From Ciona intestinalis (taxonomy: Eukaryota > Chordata > Ascidiacea > Phlebobranchia > Cionidae), in assembly GCF_000224145.3 (NCBI RefSeq), contig NC_020172.2, forward strand, positions 1,124,921-1,188,920: DNA of 64,000 nt. The letters run 5' to 3'. Position 1 is the first letter of the stretch; every line of letters begins with the position of its first letter. Shown in pieces: positions 52,216 to 62,900 of the stretch. Below the pieces are notes generated by a model. The model was not told the origin of the DNA, searched no databases, and saw only the letters and a program-made list of their open reading frames with translations. The position numbers and the translations under genes were made by a program.

Positions 52216-55200
52216 GGGTGGGGAAGATGGGACACCTACTAAATCTATTTTCTCGTCCTATTTGGTAGTAAACAAAGAACATTCAAAGAATTATAAAACC
52301 GTATCCTTGCGACTCCCATAGGTCAATGTTAATTGTTTATAACACGATCAGGATATTTGGTTATTATGTGCTGAAGGTGTCCCGTCTTCCCCTACCCTAC
52401 TATATGTTGTTTCTACCAGACATATTATTAGGTCTGAAAGACAAGTTTTTGGTATTTTTATTCGTGATATTAAGTGACAGACTTTTTGTTTCCCACGTTT
52501 AAGTGCCATCTTGCCCCACAGTGGTATATCGGTTTGAACGCTGAATATTAGATATGTTGCTTAAAGTATAAGGTAAAGTTTGGATTAAAACCATATAACA
52601 ATTGTAGTATAGGGTGAAAAAGGGGACACCTTTAGCACACAATATCTTGAACGTGTTTCAAATAATTAACTACAGTCTATGGAAGTCATGAGGATACGGT
52701 TTATTAATTCTTTGAATGTTTTTTGTTTACTATCAAACGAGGCAAGAAAATAGAATAAAAAGGTGTCCCATCTTTTGCACACTACTATATAATTACTTTC
52801 CATTTAAATCAAACACCCTAAAAGCCACCAGTCTAGTTGCGCTTTAAATACATTAATACAGAACTGCCATACAAAGGCACGAAACAAAGGGCCTTTCATA
52901 TACAAGAAATCGACATTACGCATATTTCAATGCAATAACGTTAGGAGAGATAATTTCCCTTCAAAATGGCGAAAAAAACAAAACGAGACGTTTAGTCTAT
53001 TGTTGGGGCAGAGAACTGATTTCTACGAACGTCATTACATCATCGACGCTTAGTGCGAGACTTGGCCAATTTCTCCTTTGTAGCTGCCGCGAACAAGCGC
53101 GGACCGTTAAAACTAATTCCCGTTTCGCTTTGAAGTGGTTATCGCAAATCAGCCGACATTACTTGCAAAGCAAAACCAACAATCGCAGTTTTGTTCTACA
53201 CAGTGTCGTCGACCAACCGCCCCCGCTTGATCTACGTAATTCGGGGAGGGGGGCGCGTGCCAATAATGCTATGGTGACGTAGGTTCCCATAAGCTCACCT
53301 TTGTTCATTCTGTGATAGTTGATAGGGGTGAGATCATCATCGGTTGGGTCGGCAGCCCCGAAAGCGTAAATTACTTTCATTGTGTTTTTCTGGGGATTTG
53401 AAACAAATAAACTTCCTTTTTAATATTGTGAAATGATTTTTTTAACATAAGAGCATAAGTACAGTAGGGTGAGAGAAGACGGGACACCTTTTACCTCTAT
53501 TTACTCGCCCCGTTTAGTAGTAAACAAAGAACATTCAAGAAAATATAAAACTACATGCCCACGACTCCCATTGACCGTTAGTAATTGTTTAAAACACGAT
53601 CAGGATATTTAGATATTATGTGCTAAAGGTGTCCCATCTTCCCCAACCCTACTATATTAATAGTTTAGCAGGTAGTACTATGGGATAAGATGGATATTTC
53701 TTAATTGAATTTTTAATAGTTAACAAGCTCCGTTTGGAGTAATGAGGATACGGCGATTACTACCAAATCCGGGACCAAATAAAATGGGAATGAAAACAGA
53801 GACCATCTTACCCCGACCTGCTATATAAAAAAGATACATGTATCTGCTATCAGTCTTACGGTGATTTGTCTGTCGTTTTCGTCACATGTTCTCAACGGTC
53901 TTACAAATTTCAACATAGTCCAACCGTTGCACTCAGCGCCGGTGAGAAGTTCCACATTCTGTTGGTCGTCCCGTGGTGGGAAAGTGTTTCCGACTCCATG
54001 TCTATCCTATTAAAACAGATGGGATACGTTTAAAATGACCAAAATATGGAAACAGTAAAATGCAATATACTGATTATACGTGCAGGCTGAGATAAATAGC
54101 CTCAACGACAGTGCCCTCGCTTATAAGTTACTACATGGAATGGTTTGTAAATGACTGTTTTCTGTATGGCGGACAATTTAGACAACCCATATGGGGTAAT
54201 TCAAGTTGGAGCAATTGCAAATAAGTGTCTTGACCAAGGACACGTACGTCTAAAGTAACGGCAATAGTCGGACTGCGGTTACAATTACTGTTATACAAAT
54301 GACATATAGTAGGGTGGAGGAAGATGGGTCACATTATAACTCTATTTTTTTTCACGACTCCCATAGACTGTTCTTAATTGTTTAAAACACGATCAGGATA
54401 TTCGGATATTATGTGCTAAGAGTGTCCCATTTTCCGTGGGGTGGGGGAAGATGGGACACCTTCGACACATGATATTCGAATATCCTGATCGAGTTTTAAA
54501 CAATTAACAGCGGCCTATGGGAGTCGTGAGGATACGGTTTAATAATTCGTTGAATTTGTTTACTACCAAATGGGACGAGAAAATAAAAAGAAAGGGTGTC
54601 TCATCTTTATCCACCCTACTATATATACTTTACAATGCATTAACTTACAGATATAACTGCATTCCCATTCTTGACCCAACCCACAATAATATCGGCGCCC
54701 CGCATGCCCCCGGTCGGGCTGAAACCAATTCCTATCCATCCGGTAGTTTGACCATGCAACTGGAAAACATTAAAAACATATATAGGTAATTAGGTCGACA
54801 ATTAAGCTTTACTATGATGAAATTGTTTACTTGAATGGATTGTGCATAGGATTTTGGGGTAAAATGGGAAAACGTTAGCACGTTGTGTCCCATGTTTCCT
54901 AATCTTGTTTTTAACAAATAACAACGATATTTGAGAGTAAGGATATGGTTATATAGTGGGGTGGGGAAAGATGGGACACCTTTAGCACAAAATATATAAA
55001 TATCCTGATCGTGTTTTAAACAATTAACAACGGTCTATGAAAGTCGCGAGGACAAGGTTTTTTGTTCGCTATCAAAATGTACAGGAAAATGGAATAAAAA
55101 GGTGTCCCATCTTTCCCCATTCTATTACATAATTTTGAAAATATTCGTTGTTTACATCCAAATAGAACAATAAGTACAGTGAAAACATGTACCATCTTAC

Positions 55201-55462
55201 CCCAATCTTTTACATATATTTAGAGATTTACTGCTAAACACCCCAAATAAAACGAAAAAATATTAAAACTAATTTAAATAGTTTTGCAATTTACCTCGAA
55301 TGTAATATGCGTGTCAGTATATTTCCAATACAGCTTCACATTCCCGACGCCGTCTAGATCAAAAAATCGTTCGTAGGCCTGGGTGGGGTCTATATTGCAT
55401 CGAACCAACTTCAACAGTAGCAATTGAGCACATACTAACAAAGAAAACGTCAAATGCATCAT
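46597..55462 (-). CDS. MOXD1: Copper type II ascorbate-dependent monooxygenase, DBH/MOXD1 family
   Basis: Read on the minus strand, exons in order: 55295-55462, 54649-54759, 53860-54006, 53299-53389, 51964-52142, 51488-51565, 50893-50997, 50564-50666, 49612-49781, 48829-48923, 48076-48232, 47475-47605, 47264-47363, 46783-46875 and a tentative last exon 46597-46635 ending in TAG; about 588 aa. A signal peptide (MMHLTFSLLVCAQLLLLKL) leads into a DOMON domain (exons 1-3), then the two copper domains. Ligands seen: HHM (His246, His247), LEMHYDNP (His319), LHSHLLG (His402, His404) and EMC (Met477); their spacing matches the DBH family. It probably hydroxylates a substrate in the secretory pathway or ER lumen. 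MOXD1-type, DBH and tyramine beta-hydroxylase cannot be separated firmly by eye. Exons 1-13 are well supported, exon 14 fair, exon 15 weak. It is convergent with the neuroligin gene. Confidence 0.85.
47379..47470 (+). mobile_element. Half TA-target MITE forming a monooxygenase intron
   Basis: The left half of the element (TAGTAGGGTGGGAGAAGATG through AATTATAAAACG) ends at the minus-strand donor of exon 12 (47474). The 111-bp intron 47364-47474 is almost only this element. Confidence 0.85.
47862..48028 (+). mobile_element. TA-target MITE, copy 30
   Basis: Interior lacks about 25 bp; both ends present, in a monooxygenase intron. Confidence 0.82.
48290..48483 (-). mobile_element. TA-target MITE, copy 31
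   Basis: Near-consensus ends, 57 bp beyond exon 11 of the monooxygenase gene. Confidence 0.88.
49106..49300 (-). mobile_element. TA-target MITE, copy 32
   Basis: Ends TAGTAGGATGAGGGGAGGTG and CCCCCACCCTTACTTA. Confidence 0.83.
49816..50018 (-). mobile_element. GGGGTAAGATG-type MITE relative
   Basis: Ends GTAGGGTGGGGTAAGATGAT and ATCTTATCCCAACCTACTAT, with the interior of the diverged subfamily. Confidence 0.7.
51621..51815 (-). mobile_element. TA-target MITE, copy 33
   Basis: Consensus ends, 55 bp from monooxygenase exon 6. Confidence 0.9.
52178..52404 (+). mobile_element. TA-target MITE, copy 34, with adjoining (TA)n
   Basis: A (TA)n run (about 52178-52210) leads into a near-consensus element at 52211-52404; insertion into a TA repeat fits the target preference. 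Confidence 0.88.
52605..52788 (-). mobile_element. TA-target MITE, copy 35
   Basis: Left end decayed (TAGTATAGGGTGAAAAAGGG), interior and right end recognisable. Confidence 0.8.
52850..53298. promoter_or_regulatory. Unique island in a monooxygenase-gene intron
   Basis: About 450 bp between two MITEs and just after exon 4 in gene sense (the intron begins at 53298). It has several CG-containing words and a C/G-rich segment near 53218-53260. The open frame that extends exon 4 into it lies past a good donor and is judged intronic. Confidence 0.22.
53462..53656 (+). mobile_element. TA-target MITE, copy 36
   Basis: Both ends present, 72 bp upstream (in gene sense) of monooxygenase exon 4. Confidence 0.87.
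53665..53826 (-). mobile_element. GGGGTAAGATG-type MITE relative
   Basis: Ends CTATGGGATAAGATGGATAT and TCTTACCCCGACCTGCTATA; 34 bp from monooxygenase exon 3. Confidence 0.65.
54307..54624. mobile_element. Two fused TA-target MITEs
   Basis: A deleted plus-orientation copy (54307 to about 54436) runs without spacer into a full minus-orientation copy (about 54437-54624); the junction GTGGGGTGGGGGAAGATG lacks the first copy's terminal bases. Confidence 0.85.
54954..55129 (-). mobile_element. TA-target MITE, copy 39
   Basis: Left end good, right end diverged (CCCCATTCTATTACA), followed by a fragment of the GGGGTAAGATG type. Confidence 0.83.
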
Positions 55463-56309
55463 TGCTTAGCAGTAATACAGCTTTAAAATCTGTAATTGCT
55501 TGAAAATGTACTATGTTATATAGTTTAGAATATAGAAAATAACATTACATAAATAAAGGTTATGGCTTTTTTAATACCCGTTAAATATTAGTGCCTAATA
55601 ACACATCCTAAAACACATAGTCTATCCACGCTCTTTAACGGCATATATAAACTGTAGAATCGCATACGAAGCATTTTTATAGCTGCAAAAATGGGCTATC
55701 AAGTTACCTTTTTCCCTTTCGTGAGCAACCGAGAAAATAGGGTAGGCCTATTTAATAAAGGAATTTAGGTAATGACCCACCAGTAACATTTACCGAGGTA
55801 AAACTCGTAAATTAAAAATCTTATTCCAAATTTAATACAGAATATTTTATTACGAATTTCCACGAACCTTTCGGGTGGGAGACTCGTCGCAATTATGTGG
55901 ATTATACAATTAGTGGCATTTCATTATGCGGTCAGTAACTTCTTCAATGTTGAAGGTATTCTGTATGTCTAACTAAACGACACATGAAAAATTGCCCAGT
56001 TTGTAATATCGGTTGCATACCTGGAAGTTTAGAAACAAAGGTTTTAACTTTAGACGTACTTTACATATGCGAGAGCTTGTGTTTTGCAACAAGCCATTGT
56101 AAGGATATGTGTCTATTAAAAGTCGAGTCCTTATAAAATACAATACCATCATCTTAACTCTTAAGTAATTGTATTAATATGAACAAATTACCGATTATAA
56201 CTAAGTACGTTAATTGTGTCATGAACTTCACTGTGTATTACATCACAAAAATACCTGCAGCCAAAGTGTGCGCAATATTTGACATAAAAAAAAACATTCG
56301 TTGATGTTA
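55463..56309. other. Spacer: monooxygenase upstream region and SLC16 3' flank
   Basis: Both neighbours are on the minus strand. The stretch is AT-rich and repeat-free. On the minus strand an AATAAA lies near 55846-55852, about 460 bases past the SLC16 stop, a possible poly(A) signal. The monooxygenase promoter should lie just right of 55462; no TATA box stands out. Confidence 0.35.
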
Positions 56310-57319
56310 CTATGAAACAACTACAGTTTCTTGGTCCGATTTACAGCATTTTAAAAAGCTTAATATAAGAACGTAAATGCCACCAGCGAAAGTGCACACA
56401 AAAGCGTATAAGAAAACATCTTCAAAACGTCCGTGTGCGTCCACCAGAGAACCTGATAAAACAAGAGTTAGGTAAAATGGATAAGGTTTTACCGAAAGGT
56501 TAGTCGATACTTACCAGCAAATGGAACGCCGATCAAAGTAGAAACACCACCAACTGTAAAGAAAGCACCGTAATATCTCTCCAGGTTTTGTTTGCCTACC
56601 AGCAGCGGCATGGCAATCATAGTGGCAGTACATGCAGACCCGTATAAGCAACCGTACAGTGAAGTATAAAGCACCAAACAGAAGAAACTTGAACAGTGGA
56701 CCAATAAAAGCTGAGCCGCCGAAAATAAAATCATTAGAAATGCTACAAGAGATAGAATGTGCTTCTTGCACAAGTCGCTTTTGGTAAGTATCGCCCCAGC
56801 AAGAGGTCGGCAAAAAATGTCTCCGACCGAAATCAGCGACAGAAAGAGCGCGCAGTCTGATTCCGAATAGTTTTTCGATTCGGCAAACGGCACGATGTAG
56901 ACGTTTGGTACAAATGCAGCAAGTGCGAACAAAACGTTAAAAAACAAGAACAACAGTGCCAACCAATACTTTTTTAAAGCCGCAAAAACTCTGCTTCCAT
57001 TGGAGACTCGCTCATGCGCTTCTTTCACTGCTGTCTCTACTTTTGCAATCGCTATGGGGCGCACTAGAGCACCGAACGAGCTAAAATTCAAACTTATGCC
57101 AGCAAGAATAAGCAACCCCCCACGCCACCCGTATTCTGACAACAAGAACTTGTTGAAGTAAGGAACGAAAGTCGCTCCGATTGGCGAACCGGTAAGAACA
57201 ATACCATTTGCTAAAGGCATCAAAGTACTGAAGTAGATAACAGTGTGGGAAGACGAGGCAATAAATGCACTGCCGCAAGCAAGACCTACAAAAGAAGCGA
57301 GTTTAAGTGTATAATCAAC

Positions 57320-57367
<48 letters not shown>

Positions 57368-58164
57368 TGTACTATGGTAGAATGGATATTGTTAGCACAT
57401 AATATAGTATGGTGGGGTAGGATGGAACACCTTAAGCACATAATATCCAAATACTCTGATCGTGCTATAAACAATTACCCACGGTCTCTGCGAATCGTAA
57501 GGATGCGGTTTTATAAATTTTTGAATGTTTTTGTTTACTACCTAACGGGACAAGAAAATAGGATGAAATGGTTTTCCAACTTCCCCCGCCCTACCATATG
57601 AATAAATGTATTGTAAACATACCACTTAACACTGAGCCGATGTACATAAACCCTATACTTGGACTGAATGCACACATGGTAAGGCCGCCACATGAAACCA
57701 CCCCGCACAAAAGAAGGATCTTCCGCACGTCCAAAATCTCAATTAAAACTCCAACGACGAGACCTGTTTTGTGAAAATAAGCATTGAAAACATTATAACT
57801 ATTGCATTATTTTTGAGTATTAGTCATGATAATTCTGGTATGAAAAAGCATATTCACTATAGCGACCACAAGTAACAATTGGTTGGGTTTCCGTTGTATC
57901 AACACACCTATATGCAAACAACATCCATTCAATACACGAACCTGCAAAGCCCATACAGGCAAAGAAGAGAGACAATACCAATGACACTTCACTGTTGCTG
58001 GCGTTAAATTCTTCTTTGATTCCAGTGAAAAACATGCCAAGTCCTTTGCCCACAGCGAAGGCTATAGCGTCGACACAGAAAGAAGCGAATACCACCACCC
58101 AACCCCAACCTCCATTCGGAGGCTTTTTCAGTTTAGTCTCATTCTTCAGCGTACACCTAACCAT
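56310..58164 (-). CDS. SLC16-family (monocarboxylate transporter-like) MFS carrier, complete
   Basis: Four minus-strand exons: 57942-58164, 57626-57763, 56515-57285 and 56310-56452; 1275 nt, 424 aa, ATG at 58164 and TAG at 56310-56312. The protein opens with the family signature PPNGGWGWVVV before TM1, has a central loop after TM6 and about 12 hydrophobic segments. Residues known to be essential in MCT1 appear at matching places: a TM1 lysine (Lys40 in VGKGLGMFF) and the TM8 Asp-Arg pair (GDIFCRP, Asp276 and Arg280), so proton-linked carrier activity is plausible. The substrate cannot be named. An upstream in-frame ATG in the leader would add about 33 residues, but the second one sits at the usual distance from the GGWGW motif. 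Confidence 0.88.
57318..57368. repeat. (TA)n and (GT)n microsatellite in SLC16 intron
   Basis: A run of about 16 TA units followed by GTATGTGTGTGTGTGTTG. Confidence 0.9.
57405..57598 (-). mobile_element. TA-target MITE, copy 40
   Basis: In the SLC16 intron between its second and third exons, 27 bp from exon 2; ends TAGTATGGTGGGGTAGGATG and CCCGCCCTACCATA. Confidence 0.85.
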
Positions 58165-59699
58165 AATATAAAACCTATGTTTGTATCCCTGTGTAAAAAC
58201 AATCTTGGTTAGTAGGATACAGAACCAATGCAGTTCTAAATATATGTGACTATGTTGTAACAATGAACCACAAGTTAAATCCAGTTGTAGGCTGTGGTTT
58301 ACTAAAAAAACAAAGCATCTGAAATTCTAAACTCACATAATATAACTTGCTTTACCAATCTCTTTGCTATAACATCTTTTTAACACAATCACAAACACAC
58401 TGCAGAAATGTACAACAATTAATCATCAGAGGAAAAAAAAAATTCGAAAAATTAGAGGCAATCAGCATTTTACTACAAATTCCAAGACGATTTACTGAAC
58501 TGGCGCAATTACAGAATAAATCCAACGGAGCGCTAATAGCAAACTACTTTTTACGTATAGCTTTTTCTTGTAGTCCTCTACCGCAACATGTGCGGCTTTA
58601 TAATACACCTGGCGGCCTTAACTGGATGCTGCTTGGTTGGATAACGCCAACTTCTTTACATTATATTTGGTAAAATCATTTTTCAAGCCTACACGTTATA
58701 AAGTGACAGCCGTTTTGACTTTCTTTAAGCTATGCTATGGCCTATACTTTGGTATTGCATAAACTGGTAAAGGTCACGACAATACAAATAAATGACCACG
58801 TACAATATGCACATACTATGTTCCACGTACATGTGCTGTTGGTAATGTATCTGCACACTAACAACACTAAGTCTACGATTTCCTCGTTTTAAATAAAGCT
58901 TATATAGCCTGCGTAGACAGCAGCTGATTTAAAACATTTCCTGTAGCGCTCTCACTGTACCCCGTATTGTCACCAGACAATTAGTACACTGGTGTTTTGT
59001 CACTGTTTATTCACCAAGTAACCTATACTGGAATCGTGAAAACTGTCTGTAGTTCGCAATGACACTGCATAAAGCTACATATGCGAAGACTATATTGCGC
59101 TGACGCGTTCTGAAATCTTGCAATAAAGATATTAAACCTTGGGAATCCTGCTAAAGAGAAATACACCTTTCAGTTTCAAACTAATTATATCGCCCGCTTT
59201 CGGGTGTAGTATTTCAAAATGTTTGCATGGAAAACGTATACAAAAGTGTACTTTTAAACTTTAATAAAGCTGCGACGTATTTTCTATTCCAAAACAGTGA
59301 CATTATTTCAAGTCCTGACACAATAAAATGGGCTGTCCAGTAACGGCTATAGTTATCGTAGTTGTTAATGCCATCGTTAAAAGTTAATATTTTACCACTG
59401 GTCACGGGAGATCATACAGTGAAGAGAATGTTATACACGCATATTACCGAAGCAATGTAATTGTTCACCGAAGCGTCATCGGGTGCTGTCCCTGGGACGC
59501 GATACAAGTATCGTGTTGAACACAAATCGATTCACTGGCATTTAACCATCGTACCGTTGCTAGACGTGTGTTTAGTTTAGTTTGAGCTAATACAAAGTCA
59601 CTGAATTAAAAAAACGTTTGTTAAGCTTGTTCTTAAACTCGTTTTACTTTTAGAGTGGAATCAGCGTTCAGTTATTTTTTTTTGATTTTAAAATTGTTG
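58165..59699. promoter_or_regulatory. Divergent intergenic region between SLC16 and SAMD9-like genes
   Basis: About 1.5 kb separates two genes transcribed away from each other. It is nearly free of MITEs and SINEs, which is unusual for this half of the window. The open frame at 58347-58673 shows no motif. It should hold both promoters; no specific element can be assigned. Confidence 0.4.
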
Positions 59700-59764
59700 A
59701 TTGAAAGCTGCATTTAAAGTGAATTTTGCAAAGTAGAAGTTTCGGAACTAGAGAAATTATTAAG
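59700..59764 (+). other. Candidate 5' noncoding exon of the SAMD9-like gene
   Basis: A strong donor (AAG|GTAAGTT at 59764/59765) is followed by an acceptor (TTTTACAG ending at 59949) just before the ATG-bearing exon. This suggests a leader exon of unknown 5' end; start 59700 is nominal. The ATG at 59969 has a fair context (AACATGG). Confidence 0.35.
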
Positions 59765-59968
59765 GTAAGTTATTCTTTGACCATATTAGCGCAAGTGTTC
59801 ATTATTTTCGTTAATGTTAGTAGTCGCGCATTGATAAATAAGAAATTGTATTCTTCGACATACTGGTTGAAATACTCTTTAGAATAAAGTTGTTTAATCT
59901 CCGAAAATAAACAAATTCAAAACGACCATCGTATTCGGTTGTTTTACAGACTGGTGCAACACAGGAAC

Positions 59969-62900
59969 ATGGCCAAAGCGAATGGCAAATCCCTGGTTAC
60001 AGCAGGTATGAACCGCAGTAATCTATTATATATAGGGTGGGGAACACGGGACTCGGGGTACAGGACTGGACATTTTATTTAAATTCCCTTTACGGTAACC
60101 CATTTGATGATAGACGAAACAGAATGTTACAGTATTGTTTATCATTTTCCTCATTATTTAACAAAATGCGCGGAAAAGGCGGTTACTGTTGTTAAGTATT
60201 CAAATTCGCTGTTGAACGAATACAACACTTTTTAAAGGTGGAAAGGCATAATTTTGTCTCATAAAATTAGCTTAAGTTCTGTGAAAAATTAGATATGCAC
60301 ATAATAAAAAAGGGCAGCAATTTTTGTTAACAAAGTTGCGGGGTTATGGTTAAACAATTCTGTAAATACTGTTTGATTACTATATAGTAGGGTGGGGTAA
60401 GATGGAACACCTTTAGCACATAATATTCAAACAACCTGATGGTATATTACGCAATTAACAATGATCTATTGGAGTCGTAAGGATGTAGTTATATAATTCT
60501 TTAAATTATCTTTTTTTACTACCAAATGAGAGGATAAAATAGAATGAAAATGTGTCCCATATCCCCCATCCTACTATACCAAATGGGACGAGAACAGAGA
60601 ATGAACACACGTCCGATCCTACCTCTTCCTAATATAACTTGAAGGGTTATTAGTCAGTTTAACACGGCAAATACACACGATTGCGGTATAAGGTATTTGT
60701 ATTATGTGGCAGTGTATTGTTTGACGATTGTTAGGTCACGTATGTGCGTGCGTAAACTGTAGAATCTCAATTGCTGCGTCGTTTTTATTAGTTAACTACT
60801 CAGTATTAGTATCGTATTACATGTCTCGTGTCTCGTGTGGGATTTCCTGCAGACACGCAATAGTGATAATAACATTTTTTTTTACTAAACTTCCACGTCA
60901 CGTTTGGTAAGCTATAAAAATGAATGTTCAAGTGTTTTAACTTAAGAGCTATCCGCGAAACCTCTATTATATGACATATATTCTAGTAAGCACTTTTCAG
61001 TGCTATCTATAATTGGGAGTTAAATTTCTCGTGGTTTGTGAGAGGTATTATCGACTTACACTGTGCGAGTTTTAGTCGCCAACAATGATAATTTAAGGGA
61101 CCAAACATTCGCTGTTTAATAAAGCAGTCTGAACGAGTCCGAACAGTCTATAAGCGTTCAGTCTAAGCGGACACAACATCGGAATTCAATATACAACATA
61201 GACCATAGCAACAAAAGCAGTAACCAAATAACGCCGCATATCGTATTAGCTTACCTTATTGCTTTATGTCAAATACACACACGCGATTTCGTTTTAAAAA
61301 GCACAAGTACACACACATCATGTTTGTCTAGCGCGTGAAATTCAATATAAGATTTAAAGAGCTTCGTATTGTACACACGTCATGTTGAGTTTTCAACTTC
61401 GTCGGTCGCTCGCAGGTGTATTGTTTTAGGGGGAACACAAACATAAATGTATTACCGCGATTTGGTCAAACACAATAGTTTTAAAACAATGGAAAAGTTA
61501 CAAACTGATAACCACACAACATAGACTTATATGAACACACCGCCGCACCATGTTAATTGCTTTTTCATAAACGCAGAATCAACCATATCCTCTTCTGGTC
61601 TTGAAGACGCTGATATTTCATTCTTCAGCACAAATATTGAAAACGACTTTTCACAGAAGATCCTCCAAGAACTAAAGAAAGAATACACAGTGATTGATCA
61701 AACAACACCAGTACCTTGTGGACGTTTGTCATTGAGCAATTTTGCTTCTATTGCAAATCATGGAACATACAAGTATGTCTGCTAAATCTGCTGTAGGAAA
61801 TAAATAATCTTCATGGGTACATGGGCTGGAGCCAAATAAATTGACGTTTTTTTAAGGTTCTGCAATAAGAATGTAACAATTCAAACACTTTTTACCATTG
61901 GGTCACAAACCAGTGTATATTTCCCTGACTGGGATAACTTCACAAGAAGCACATTACAAAGATCAAACTGTTTTTCAGGTTGTTTCTGTTTGCATTTAGT
62001 ACAGAACAAACAAAAAATGAGAACTATGGAAAGATGGTACATGTTGTTACTTCTATGAAACAAAATAAAAGCTCCAACGTCCTTGTTCTCAATCAAAATT
62101 TGCAAGAAAAACACCTCAAAGATTTTAAGCAAAAACAAGTCCAGGTGGTGGATGTAAAATTGGACACCATTGAAGGGCTGATTAGAAAAATATTCCAGTT
62201 CCTTGAAACTACAGTAAATCAGAACAGAGGTATGGTATAAATGAATGAACGTTATTTATTTATAATCGCATGGGAGGGCAATGACAGACGTTATAGCACA
62301 AATGTTCTGTTTCCTACACCTCTACCTGCCTATAGGTTACTATGTAAGTAACTTTGCCGGACACATGTACACATTGGTAGCAATGTAAAGCCTCGAACCC
62401 ATAGACTCTCGGCTAGAGTTATGCACACTAATGACTTTGCCACAGCACCAGTTACAAACAGTAATGTTAGCTGATAGTAATAGATCACATAAAAAAATAT
62501 CATACTGCAATAAACTTATTATTACTTCATTTGGATACTAGCTGTTTCTACATTTAGTTAAATGAATGAATGTTTTTATACTGCGTGACCGGACAGTCTT
62601 TTTTACACGGTGTTCTGTTTCAACAGTTTCATACACCTTGTGCAAGCTTACGAGTAACCATGTATGTTACTTTGTGTGTGATTTTTTTTGTTTTGATCTT
62701 TTTTATTTATGGCTCGTAATTTGGACAACCCATTAGTGACTACTGGATTGAAGCAATTACCAATAAGTGTCTTGTTGAAGGACGCATACGCCCACAACAA
62801 TAGTAGCAGCGAGGTCACATTAACCCTGCCAGAGCTTAGTTAATTTATTACGGTCAACTAAACTTAGTTTTTCTTATAGAAAGAACGAGCCCTGATTTAA

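Noticed and set aside
53159..53298. Extension of monooxygenase exon 4 by more than 40 codons
   Set aside because: A good donor at 53298 joins in phase to exon 5 with family-like sequence across the junction; the extension has none.
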